From: Sinomonas gamaensis
Lineage (GTDB): Bacteria > Actinomycetota > Actinomycetes > Actinomycetales > Micrococcaceae
NCBI RefSeq assembly: GCF_005876955.1
Contig: NZ_SSCL01000018.1
Span: forward strand, 1-63,652
DNA: 63,652 bases
Reading direction: 5' to 3'
Shown here: one piece after another, positions 21,341 to 30,585 of the stretch
Layout: each line of letters opens with the position of its first letter
How positions within the stretch are numbered: position 1 is the stretch's first letter
The notes under the pieces: generated by a model
Database searches by the model: none
What the model saw: the letters and a program-made list of their open reading frames with translations, nothing else
What the model was told of the DNA's origin: nothing
Translations under genes and position numbers: made by a program

Positions 21341-22695
21341 GCCCCGACAACCGCACCGAAGACCCGTACACGCCCGGCCATGGAAGCAAGGCGTATCTGG
21401 TGAGGCGCTACGAGCTGGACCTCGACATCAGGCTCTCGAGCAACCGTCTTGACGGCCGAGCGCGGATCCTGGCGGCCGCGGCCGAGGATCTCGATGCGGT
21501 GGTGCTCAGCCTCGCCGGCCTCAAGGCCTCGAAGGTGAGGGTCAACGGTTCCAAGCCCGCCAAGGTCGCCCAGCGCGGCGACACTCTGGTAGTCCGGCCT
21601 GGCACCCCGATTCCGGCGGGAGCCGACTTCGAGCTTGATATCCGCTACGAGGGATCGCCCAGTCCGTCCCGTGGCCTCTGGGGCGATGTCGGCTGGGAGG
21701 AACTCGAGGACGGTGTGCTCGTTGCCGGGCAGCCAACGGGGGCACCCACGTGGTTCCCATGCAACGATCACCCGCAGCACAAGGCCACCTTCCGCATCGC
21801 GGCCACGGCGGACTCCGGGTACCGCGTGATCTCCAACGGTCTGCTCGTGGGGCAGCACCGGAAGTCGAGCCGGGAGACGTGGGTCTACGAACAGCACGAG
21901 CCGATGGCCCCCTATCTCGCGACCCTCATCATCGGCCGGTACCGGGAGCTCGAGCTGGGCAGGTGTGCGAACGAGGGCGCGCCGATGGTCACGGTGAGAG
22001 CCGCCATCCCGCCCATGCTCCACGTGGAAGCCCAGTCGGGGCTCGCGGATCAGGTGCGCATGGTCGAGCTGTTCACCGAACTGTTCGGGCCATACCCGTT
22101 CGCGGAGTACACCGTGGTGGTCACCGAGGATGAACTCGAGATTCCCCTCGAGGCGCAGACGCTCTCCATCATGGGCCGAAATCACATCACAGCGGATTGG
22201 GACGACCAGCGTCTCCTCGCCCACGAGCTCGCCCACCAGTGGTTCGGCAACTCGGTCACCGCGGCGAGGTGGCAGGACATCTGGCTCCACGAAGGCTTCG
22301 CCTGCTATGCCGAGTGGCTCTGGAGCGAGCACGCCGGGCTGGGGACGGCGCAAGAGCGCGCGACGGCCGCCTGGCGCCGCCTCGACAGCGGGCCGCAAGA
22401 CCTCGAGATCGGACGCCCGGGGCCCGAGCTCATGTTCGACGATCGGGTCTACAAGCGCGGCGCGCTCACGCTGCATGCCCTGCGGATTGCTGTCGGGGAT
22501 GCCCTCTTCTTCCGGTCGCTGCGCACTTTCGGGTCAGAGCACCGCCACGCGAACGCCTCAACCGAGGACTTCCTCCGGGTGCTCGATCGCGTATGCGCTG
22601 GCGTGCCCGGATTCAAGGCCCACGAGGTTCTCGAACGCTGGCTCTACCGGCAGGCCCTCCCGGGACTGCCGGACTCGGACGTCATCCGGACCTGA
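21337..22695 (+). CDS. M1 family zinc metallopeptidase
   Basis: A 452-residue aminopeptidase-like protein. The catalytic zinc motif HELAH is at residues 296-300, with the third ligand Glu319 in WLHEGF (HEXXH-X18-E); the usual GAMEN exopeptidase motif is replaced by LEAQT. The ATG overlaps the synthetase stop codon by four bases, so the two are translationally coupled. The family fold is clear; its role is inferred from the neighbour. Epsilon-poly-lysine producers are known to contain a zinc aminopeptidase that degrades the polymer, so trimming or self-protection is a reasonable guess. No signal peptide is visible. Its last 14 bases overlap the convergent transferase gene. Confidence 0.9.
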   Translation: MSPDNRTEDPYTPGHGSKAYLVRRYELDLDIRLSSNRLDGRARILAAAAEDLDAVVLSLAGLKASKVRVNGSKPAKVAQRGDTLVVRPGTPIPAGADFELDIRYEGSPSPSRGLWGDVGWEELEDGVLVAGQPTGAPTWFPCNDHPQHKATFRIAATADSGYRVISNGLLVGQHRKSSRETWVYEQHEPMAPYLATLIIGRYRELELGRCANEGAPMVTVRAAIPPMLHVEAQSGLADQVRMVELFTELFGPYPFAEYTVVVTEDELEIPLEAQTLSIMGRNHITADWDDQRLLAHELAHQWFGNSVTAARWQDIWLHEGFACYAEWLWSEHAGLGTAQERATAAWRRLDSGPQDLEIGRPGPELMFDDRVYKRGALTLHALRIAVGDALFFRSLRTFGSEHRHANASTEDFLRVLDRVCAGVPGFKAHEVLERWLYRQALPGLPDSDVIRT

Positions 22696-23329
22696 GCGCT
22701 AGCGCCGCCACGAACCCCTCCGGCAACCCGAGTCCGGCCGTGTCGATGTCGGTGACGCGGGGGTCGTCGAGGACCTCCACCGTAGCCGGATCTGTCCTGA
22801 GGCCGGATCCGAGTGCCTTGAGAAGGGCCTCCTTGCGAGCCCACAGCCGCGCAGCTGCAATGGCGGGCCGGGCGGCGAGTCCCAGATGACGGCGTTCGGC
22901 GGGCGAGAAGGCCGCCACCGGAATAGTGCGGCGCAAGTCCGCCACGGCGACGAGGTCCACGCCGATCGCGCGGCCGCCGTCGTCCCCGAGGCGCTCGACA
23001 GCGAAGAGGGCCCATCCGCCGGCGCGCGAAGCGCTGGCGGTCACGGGCACGGCGGAGACGGGGCCGCCGTCGTCATCCTCGCGGAAAGCGAAGCGCGGCG
23101 CGCCGTGCTCGCCCGCGCCGCAGTCGGGGCATTCGTACGCGGGCCGCACCCGTTCGGGATCGAGTGCCGCGGCCTGGGCCACGAGACCCCGCAGAGCACG
23201 GCGCGCCGCGAGGAATTCGTCCGCCCGCCGCGCATCGAGCATGGCCCGAGCGCGCGCGTCCTCCTCCGCCGTCGCCTCGCCGACGGGCCACGGCGGAGTG
23301 CACCCGAGCCAGAGCGCCCGGAGCATCAT
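22682..23329 (-). CDS. 4'-phosphopantetheinyl transferase superfamily protein
   Basis: A 215-residue Sfp-type transferase, which attaches phosphopantetheine to carrier-protein serines. Motifs are GVDL at residues 123-126 (metal-binding Asp), FSPAERRHL around 141-149 and WARKEALLK at 163-171. It starts 25 bases after the pheT stop codon, so it probably rides on the pheST transcript, and it converges on the M1 peptidase gene with a 14-base overlap. The adjacent carrier domain (Ser549 of the Pls-like enzyme) is the obvious substrate, by inference. The start is ATG-ATG with no strong ribosome-binding site. Confidence 0.88.
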   Translation of the reverse strand: MMLRALWLGCTPPWPVGEATAEEDARARAMLDARRADEFLAARRALRGLVAQAAALDPERVRPAYECPDCGAGEHGAPRFAFREDDDGGPVSAVPVTASASRAGGWALFAVERLGDDGGRAIGVDLVAVADLRRTIPVAAFSPAERRHLGLAARPAIAAARLWARKEALLKALGSGLRTDPATVEVLDDPRVTDIDTAGLGLPEGFVAALALRSG

Positions 23330-23354
23330 GACGTCGCCGTGGCCGCGCTGCGGC

Positions 23355-25901
23355 TCAGCGCTGGACGGCCCCGAAGCGCTCCGCGGCGCGGGCGACGGCA
23401 GAGGCCCTGGCTTCTGACGCCTCGTCTGCCGTCAGCGTCCGGTCCGGGGCACGGAAGCGCAGGCCGAAAGCGAGCGATTTCTTGCCCTCATCGATGCCCT
23501 TGCCCGAGTAGACGTCGAAGAGGTGGACCTCTTCGAGCAGCTCGCCTGCGCCCTCGCGCAGCGCCTCCTTGACATCGTCCGCGGGGACTGCGGCATCCAC
23601 AATCAGGGCGACGTCCTGGGTGGCAACGGGGAAGGTCGAGATGTGCTTGGACACAATGACGTCGGGCGCCGCCTCGAACAGGGCATCGGCGTCGAGCTCC
23701 AGGGCCGCCGACCGGGCCGGCATGTCGTAGGCGGCGAGCAGCTTCGGGTGCAGCTCGCCCGCGTAGCCCACGACCTCGCCGGTGCGCAGCGCAAGCTGCG
23801 CCGTGCGTCCGGGGTGGAACGCCTGATGAGCGCCCTGAGCGATGACCAAGTCGACACCGAGGACGTCCGAAGCAAGGCGCGCGATGTCGATGGCGTCGGC
23901 CCAATCCCAGGCCCGCGGCGTGTGATGGGCTCCCTCGGGCGAATCGTGGCCGGTGAGGATCACCCCGATGTGGAGGGGCTGGCTGGGAATGCCCGCCTCG
24001 AGGGCGTCCAGCACGTCCTCGGTTGGCAGCGCTCCCAGCGGCGGGATCGTCGCCGTGCCGATCGGTCCGTCGTCGGGAAGGAAGACAAGGCCGGCCTCGA
24101 AGAGCGCCAGATCGCGGAAGCCTCGCGAGTGGTTCCGCTTCGCGACCTCGATGAGGCCAGGGAGCATCGATGTCCGGAGCCAGCCGAGCTCCTCGCTCAA
24201 CGGGTTCGCGAGCTTGACCGCCGGGCGGGGCGCGCCTGCCTCGGCGACGCCGAACGTCTCGTTCGCTGCCTTGGCGACGAACGGGTACGCGAGGATCTCC
24301 GTGAGGCCCGCGTCGGCGAGGGCCTGCACGAGGCGACGGCGCTGCTGCTGCTTCCTGGTGAACCCGCGCCCCGGAGGCGCCACCGGGAGCCGCGACGGAA
24401 TCTTGTCGTAGCCGACGAGACGGGCGACCTCCTCCGAGAGATCCTCCTTCGTCTCCAAATCCCCGCGCCAGCTCGGCGGCGTGACCAGGAAGTCGGACTC
24501 ACTGCGGTCGACGCTCGCTCCGAGGTCGCCGAGGGTCCTCGCAATGAGCTCCTCGCTGAACTCCATGCCGATCCGCTCCGAGGCGAAACCGGCCGGCAGG
24601 AAGATCTGCACGGGCTCGGGGGCCACGCCGATGTCCGTCCCCGCACCGTCGGCCACTCCGCCGCCGAGTTCCACGAGGAGGTCGACCACGCGCTGAGCCG
24701 CCTCGTCGGCCACCTGCCAGTCGACGCCGCGCTCGAAGCGCTTGGACGCCTCAGAGGGCAGCTTGTGACGACGGCGTGAGCGGCCCACGGTCACGGTGTC
24801 GAAGTGCGCGGCCTCGACGAGCACATTGACCGTCGAGTCCGAGCACTCGGTCGATGCGCCGCCCATCACGCCGGCGATGCCGATCGGCCCCGACTCATCG
24901 GTGATGAGCAGGTCCTCGGGGTCGAGTTCGCGGACCTTGCCGTCGAGCGTCTCGAGCTTCTCGCCCTCCTCGGCACGCCGGACCGTGATGGGTCCGGAGA
25001 GCCGGTCGAGGTCGTAGCAGTGCGTGGGCTGGCCGAGTTCGAACATGACGTAGTTCGAGATGTCCACGGGCAGCGAGATCGAGCGGACCCCCGCGAGCCG
25101 GAGGCGCGACACCATCCACTGGGGCGTGGGGCGCGTCGGGTCGATGCCGCGCACGGTGCGCGCCACGAAGCGGTCGCAGCCGAGCACGCCGTAGATCGGG
25201 GCGCGGTCGTCGAGCACGACGTCGTAGCCTCCTTCGAGCTTCGCCGGCGGCGTCACCCGCGTGGCCGGGTCCTCGAAGGTGGTGCCCGTCGCGTGCGCGT
25301 ACTCGCGGGCGATGCCGCGGATGGAGAAGCAGTAGCTCCGGTCCGGGGTCACGTTGATCTCGGCGGCTTCGTCGTTCAGGCCCAGCAGTTCGAGGGCGTC
25401 GGTGCCGACCTCGGGATCGAGCCCGAGGCGGGAGAGGACGATGATGCCGTCGTGGTCCTCGCCGATCCCGAGCTCACGGGCGGAGGCGATCATGCCGGCC
25501 GAGAGGTGGCCGTAGGTCTTGCGGGCGGAAATGTGGAAGTCGCCCGGCAGCGTCGCGCCGGGGAGGGTCACTACGACCTTGTCGCCCTCGACGAAGTTGT
25601 GGGCTCCGCACACGATCCCCTGCACGCCGGACGGGTCGATGCCCTTGCCCGTGAGCTTCTGCTCCTGGCCCTCCGGAACCACTCTGACCTGGCACCAGTT
25701 GATCGTCTTGCCGTTCGACTGGGGTTCCTTGACGAGGCTCAGAACCTGCCCGACAACGATCGGACCCTTGATGCTCTCGGACGGCCGATGGACGGCTTCC
25801 TCCTCGAGGCCCACCGAGACAAGGTCGGCCATGAGGTCTTCTGCCGTCGCGTCGGCAGGAAGCTGCGTGTACTCGCGCAGCCACGAAAGGGGGATTCGCA
25901 T
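23355..25901 (-). CDS. pheT: Phenylalanyl-tRNA synthetase beta subunit
   Basis: Beta chain of the heterotetrameric class II enzyme. The 848-residue protein has MRIPLSWLREY at the N-terminus, an EMAP/tRNA-binding domain (CGAHNFVEGDKVVVTLPGA), B3/B4 editing-type domains, the B5 domain (VGRSRRRHKLPSEASKRFERGVD), and a C-terminal ferredoxin-fold anticodon-binding domain (HISTFPVATQDVALIVD). It starts 6 bases after the pheS stop codon. Confidence 0.97.
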   Translation of the reverse strand: MRIPLSWLREYTQLPADATAEDLMADLVSVGLEEEAVHRPSESIKGPIVVGQVLSLVKEPQSNGKTINWCQVRVVPEGQEQKLTGKGIDPSGVQGIVCGAHNFVEGDKVVVTLPGATLPGDFHISARKTYGHLSAGMIASARELGIGEDHDGIIVLSRLGLDPEVGTDALELLGLNDEAAEINVTPDRSYCFSIRGIAREYAHATGTTFEDPATRVTPPAKLEGGYDVVLDDRAPIYGVLGCDRFVARTVRGIDPTRPTPQWMVSRLRLAGVRSISLPVDISNYVMFELGQPTHCYDLDRLSGPITVRRAEEGEKLETLDGKVRELDPEDLLITDESGPIGIAGVMGGASTECSDSTVNVLVEAAHFDTVTVGRSRRRHKLPSEASKRFERGVDWQVADEAAQRVVDLLVELGGGVADGAGTDIGVAPEPVQIFLPAGFASERIGMEFSEELIARTLGDLGASVDRSESDFLVTPPSWRGDLETKEDLSEEVARLVGYDKIPSRLPVAPPGRGFTRKQQQRRRLVQALADAGLTEILAYPFVAKAANETFGVAEAGAPRPAVKLANPLSEELGWLRTSMLPGLIEVAKRNHSRGFRDLALFEAGLVFLPDDGPIGTATIPPLGALPTEDVLDALEAGIPSQPLHIGVILTGHDSPEGAHHTPRAWDWADAIDIARLASDVLGVDLVIAQGAHQAFHPGRTAQLALRTGEVVGYAGELHPKLLAAYDMPARSAALELDADALFEAAPDVIVSKHISTFPVATQDVALIVDAAVPADDVKEALREGAGELLEEVHLFDVYSGKGIDEGKKSLAFGLRFRAPDRTLTADEASEARASAVARAAERFGAVQR

Positions 25902-25907
25902 GATTGC

Positions 25908-26978
<1,071 letters not shown>

Positions 26979-27058
26979 TTACGCAGCGGGCGGGGTTTCG
27001 CCCCCAGTCTAGTGGACCGCCCGCTCACCTCTGGGCCGCGTGCCTCCACACGGCTACC

Positions 27059-27712
27059 GTGAGAGGCGTGGTACGCAAGCCTGACGTTGTGGTGGTCACC
27101 GGCACGGGCACTGTGCGAGCGATTCCGGATCTCGCCGTCCTCAGCCTTGCCGTCGAGGTGCGTCACGCCGGACTCCAAGGCTGCTATTCAGGTGCGGCCG
27201 CGGCAGCGACCCGCGTCGTCGAGGCTGTCACGTCCCTGGGAATAGCGCGCGCGGACGTCCGGACCACAGGCCTGTCCCTGCGGAGCGAGACGGTGTGGCG
27301 GGAGCAGAGCGGCCAGCAGGTGGTCGCCTACGTCGCGACTACCGGGCTCACCGTTGTGGTGCGGGAGCTCGCCCGCGCACCCGAGGTTCTGGACGCCGTC
27401 GTGCGGTCGGGCGGCGAGGCCCTCAGGGTCCATGGCCTCGCGCTCGAGGTGAGCGACGCGAAGCAGGCGGCCGCGGCGGCCCAGGCTGGGGCTTTCGACG
27501 ATGCGCGGGACGCAGCTGAGCGGCTGGCGGCAAAGGCGGGGCGGGAACTCGGGGAGGTCGTGCGGATCGACGCCGCGCCGCACGTCCTGCCGGGCCCTCC
27601 GATCCCGATGGCGCGGGTGGCCCTTGCCAGCTCCACCGAGGCCATGCCTGTGGAGGCCGGTGAGACGGAGATCAGCTCGTCCGTCACCGTCACCTGGCGC
27701 CTCCGCGATTGA
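27059..27712 (+). CDS. SIMPL domain protein (DUF541)
   Basis: A 217-residue protein with the SIMPL/DUF541 layout: an initial VVVTGTGTVRAIPDLAVLSLAVEV strand pair, then VRTTGLSLRSETVW and a C-terminal SSSVTVTWRL strand. Family members form oligomeric periplasmic or membrane-associated rings of unknown biochemical role. No signal peptide is seen, which is common in actinobacterial members. The start is uncertain: GTG at 27059 or GTG at 27068, the latter with GAGAGG too close upstream. It is divergent from pheS. Confidence 0.82.
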   Translation: MRGVVRKPDVVVVTGTGTVRAIPDLAVLSLAVEVRHAGLQGCYSGAAAAATRVVEAVTSLGIARADVRTTGLSLRSETVWREQSGQQVVAYVATTGLTVVVRELARAPEVLDAVVRSGGEALRVHGLALEVSDAKQAAAAAQAGAFDDARDAAERLAAKAGRELGEVVRIDAAPHVLPGPPIPMARVALASSTEAMPVEAGETEISSSVTVTWRLRD

Positions 27713-27737
27713 CATTGCCTAGAACATGTATTCGAAT
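27709..27737 (+). promoter_or_regulatory. SOS promoter of the radical SAM gene (LexA box)
   Basis: A consensus -35 TTGACA (27709-27714) and a -10-like TCGAAT (27732-27737) are 17 bases apart. TAGAACATGTATTCGA at 27720-27735 matches the actinobacterial LexA palindrome TCGAAC-NNNN-GTTCGA at 10 of its 12 fixed positions and fills the spacer. The predicted start of transcription coincides with the ATG at 27745. Confidence 0.7.
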
Positions 27738-27744
27738 GAGAGAC

Positions 27745-28803
27745 ATGCGATGGAACACGCAGACGACGCACGGCGAGAGCAACGAGACTCAGCCCGGTGA
27801 AGCTCCTCTGATCCCCCTCGCGGGGCTTCTTCGCGCCGTCCGGACGCCGGAGTTCCACGGCATCACCTTCCATGAGGTCGCCGCGAGATCGGCGCTCAAC
27901 AAGGTGCCGCCGGCGTCCTCCATGCCATTCCGATGGACGATCAATCCGTATCGCGGATGCAGCCACGCGTGCGTCTACTGCTTCGCCCGGGGCACTCACC
28001 AATACCTCGACCTCGACGCAGGGCTCGACTTCGACCGTCAGCTCGTGGTCAAGGTGAACGTCGTCGAGGTGCTGCGCGCCGAGCTCGCACGAGCATCGTG
28101 GAAACGCGAGCACGTCGCCTTGGGGACGAACACCGACCCGTACCAGCGTGCGGAGGGCCGCTACGCCCTCATGCCCGGCATCATCCGGGCCCTCGCGGAT
28201 TCAGGGACGCCGTTCTCCATCCTCACCAAGGGAACCCTGCTCGCACGGGATCTCCCGCTGCTCAAGGCTGCCGCAGCGCACGTCCCGGTCAGCGCTGCCA
28301 TTTCGCTCGCCGTCCTCGACCCCGAGCTGCAGGCCCATCTCGAGCCCGGGACCCCCACCCCGTCCGCCAGGCTCACTCTCATCTCCAAGCTCCGGGACGC
28401 CGGGTTGGCGTGCGGGGTCATGGCGATGCCGATCCTGCCGTGGCTCACCGACGGAGAAGAGCATCTCGATGCACTCTTCGGCGCCCTCTCGGCCGCTGGC
28501 GCTACAGGAGTGACCGCCGGGGCGCTCCACCTCCGCCCGGGCACGAAGGAATGGTTCATGCAGTGGCTCGCCCGCGAACACCCCCAGCTCGTGGGACCGT
28601 ATGCCCGCCTCTACGGAAAGGGGGCCTACGCGCCGAAGGAGTACCGGACGTGGCTCGCCGGACGCGTGAACGCCGCGAAGTCACGCCACCGCTTCGCGGG
28701 GCAGCCGGGCTTCGCCCATCGCATGGGGGCCGGAGGCACCGACGCCGAGCATCATGAGTCGGCAAGCCCGCGATCCCAGACGGTGCAGGAGCAGCTCTTC
28801 TAG
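27745..28803 (+). CDS. Radical SAM protein, Rv2578c-like
   Basis: A 352-residue radical SAM protein with the [4Fe-4S] motif CSHACVYC preceded by INPYRG, near residues 71-79, and the block GTNTDPYQRAE. This is the class annotated as Rv2578c family and distantly related to spore photoproduct lyase. The reaction is unknown. The start at 27745 (MRWNTQ) is preferred because MRW is the family start and it falls seven bases after the -10. A LexA-type site in the promoter suggests DNA-damage induction. Its stop codon overlaps the stop codon of the convergent Nudix gene. Confidence 0.88.
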   Translation: MRWNTQTTHGESNETQPGEAPLIPLAGLLRAVRTPEFHGITFHEVAARSALNKVPPASSMPFRWTINPYRGCSHACVYCFARGTHQYLDLDAGLDFDRQLVVKVNVVEVLRAELARASWKREHVALGTNTDPYQRAEGRYALMPGIIRALADSGTPFSILTKGTLLARDLPLLKAAAAHVPVSAAISLAVLDPELQAHLEPGTPTPSARLTLISKLRDAGLACGVMAMPILPWLTDGEEHLDALFGALSAAGATGVTAGALHLRPGTKEWFMQWLAREHPQLVGPYARLYGKGAYAPKEYRTWLAGRVNAAKSRHRFAGQPGFAHRMGAGGTDAEHHESASPRSQTVQEQLF

Positions 28804-29246
28804 GCCTCGCCGGAAGCGCTGTGCTGCATTCCGGAGCGGACGGCCTCGACGATCGGGAAGTCGGCCGGGATCCACGGAAGCCCCATGAGCCGCTCGTCCG
28901 CGAGAGGAACCCAGCGGAGCTCGTCGTGATCCGCGAGGGCCGACGGCTCGCTCCCGATGATCTCGGCGAGCCACACCCGCATCGCGGCCTTCTCGTTGAG
29001 CGGCCACCCCTCGGGGCGCGGGCCCACCACCTCGTGGCCCAGACGCACCACGACCCCCAGCTCCTCGTCGAGCTCGCGATGGAGCGCAGCCTCGTGTCCC
29101 TCCCCGGGTTCCACTTTGCCGCCGGGGAACTCCCACAGGCCGGCCAGAGCGGGAGGCGACGTTCTCCGCGCCGCAAGGAGCCTCGTGGGCTGCTCGAGGG
29201 AGTCGAGAATGGCGGCCCCCACCACCTGCACGAATTCGGGTTGCAC
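28800..29246 (-). CDS. Nudix hydrolase, MutT-like
   Basis: A 148-residue protein with a complete Nudix box: GGKVEPGEGHEAALHRELDEELG (residue 41 onward; G-x5-E-x7-RE-x2-EE-x-G pattern). Its length and the WEFPGGKVEPGE signature fit 8-oxo-dGTP-type pyrophosphohydrolases that clean the nucleotide pool. The start is a GTG at 29246. It is convergent with the SOS-type radical SAM gene, sharing the bases of the stop codons. Confidence 0.9.
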   Translation of the reverse strand: MQPEFVQVVGAAILDSLEQPTRLLAARRTSPPALAGLWEFPGGKVEPGEGHEAALHRELDEELGVVVRLGHEVVGPRPEGWPLNEKAAMRVWLAEIIGSEPSALADHDELRWVPLADERLMGLPWIPADFPIVEAVRSGMQHSASGEA

Positions 29247-29366
29247 TCGGCAAGTCTAGGCAGAGGTCTGGGCCATGGAACGCCCGGCGCTCGCATAGGG
29301 TTGAAGGAGTCCGAGGGCCACAGCTGTCCCTCGTCCCACGAGATACGGCTACCCGAGGTTCCTCCC

Positions 29367-30581
29367 ATGACAACACCTGTCCAGACCGCGCCCCCAGCAG
29401 GGCATCGCACCGGTCCTCTGGCACCGTGGCCGCTCTTCTGGGCCGTGCTCGCGCTCGCGCTGGGCGGCTTCGGCATCGGCACCGTCGAATTCACCACCAT
29501 GGGCCTGCTCAAGGACATCGAGCGTGGCCTCGGGCTCTCGACTCCGCAGGCGGGCCAGCTGATCTCCGCCTACGCCCTGGGCGTGGTCCTGGGCGCCCCG
29601 GTGCTCGCCGCGGTCGGTGCCCGTCTGCCGCGGAAGCGCCTCGTCATGGCACTGGCGGCGTTCATCGCCCTCGCCAACCTCTCCTCGGCCTTTGCCGGGG
29701 ACTTCGGCTCCATGATGGTCTCGAGGTTCGCCGCCGGGCTCCCCCACGGCGCGTACTTCGGCGCGGCCGCCGTCCTCGCGGGCTCGCTCGTCGCTCCGAC
29801 CAAGCGCGGTTGGGCCATTTCCGCAGTGATGTCCGGCCTCACGGTGGCCAACGTCGTCGGCGTTCCCTTCGCGACCTGGCTCGGGCAGACGTTCGGCTGG
29901 CGGCTCCTCTTCGTCGTCACTGCAGTGATCGGCCTCGCCGCCGTCGTCATGATCTGGCGGTTCGTGCCGTTCGCGCCGGCCCACCCGGAGGCGAGCATGC
30001 GCCGCGAACTGGCCGCGCTGCGCAGCGTCCAGATGTGGCTCGCGCTCCTGATCGGCATTGTCGGCTTCGGCGGGTTCTTCGCGACCTACACCTACATCTC
30101 CCACACCATGACGGCGGTCGCCGGCCTCGCGGAGAACCTGATGCCGGTCGTCGTCGCGCTGTACGGCCTCGGGATGGTCGTGGGCAATCTGGTGGGAGGG
30201 CGCATGGCTGACCGCTCCGTCATGGGGACGGTCTACCGCGGCCTGGGCCTCGTCGCCGTCGTCATGGTGCTGTACGGTCTGGCCGCCGTGTGGTGGCCGA
30301 GCGCGCTGCTCATGGTCTTCGTGGTCGGAGCGTCCGGCTCGATGCTCATTCCGGCGCTTCAGACTCGACTGCTCGATGCGGCGCCTCAAGCCCCCACGCT
30401 CGCCTCATCCCTGAACCACTCGGCGCTCAACGTCGCGAACGCCCTCGGGGCCTTCTTGGGCGGCGTGGTGATCGGATGGGGTTGGGGCTTCACCGCGCCC
30501 GCCTACGTGGGCGCTGCGCTGGCGGTTCTCGGCCTCGGCATCGCGGCCGTGAGCGGTCGGATCGAGCGGCGGGGGCGCTGA
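29367..30581 (+). CDS. MFS transporter (AraJ/drug-efflux type)
   Basis: A 404-residue major facilitator with about 12 hydrophobic segments. It has GTVEFTTMGLL in TM1, the motif A-like loop GARLPRKR near residue 86, and an antiporter-like segment GLPHGAYFGAAAVLAG in TM4. This pattern is shared with AraJ/PbuE/chloramphenicol-efflux permeases; the substrate is unknown. The frame is open further upstream, but the ATG at 29367 is followed at once by the first conserved segment. It converges with the CDF gene, 4 bases apart. Confidence 0.9.
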   Translation: MTTPVQTAPPAGHRTGPLAPWPLFWAVLALALGGFGIGTVEFTTMGLLKDIERGLGLSTPQAGQLISAYALGVVLGAPVLAAVGARLPRKRLVMALAAFIALANLSSAFAGDFGSMMVSRFAAGLPHGAYFGAAAVLAGSLVAPTKRGWAISAVMSGLTVANVVGVPFATWLGQTFGWRLLFVVTAVIGLAAVVMIWRFVPFAPAHPEASMRRELAALRSVQMWLALLIGIVGFGGFFATYTYISHTMTAVAGLAENLMPVVVALYGLGMVVGNLVGGRMADRSVMGTVYRGLGLVAVVMVLYGLAAVWWPSALLMVFVVGASGSMLIPALQTRLLDAAPQAPTLASSLNHSALNVANALGAFLGGVVIGWGWGFTAPAYVGAALAVLGLGIAAVSGRIERRGR

Positions 30582-30585
30582 GGCT

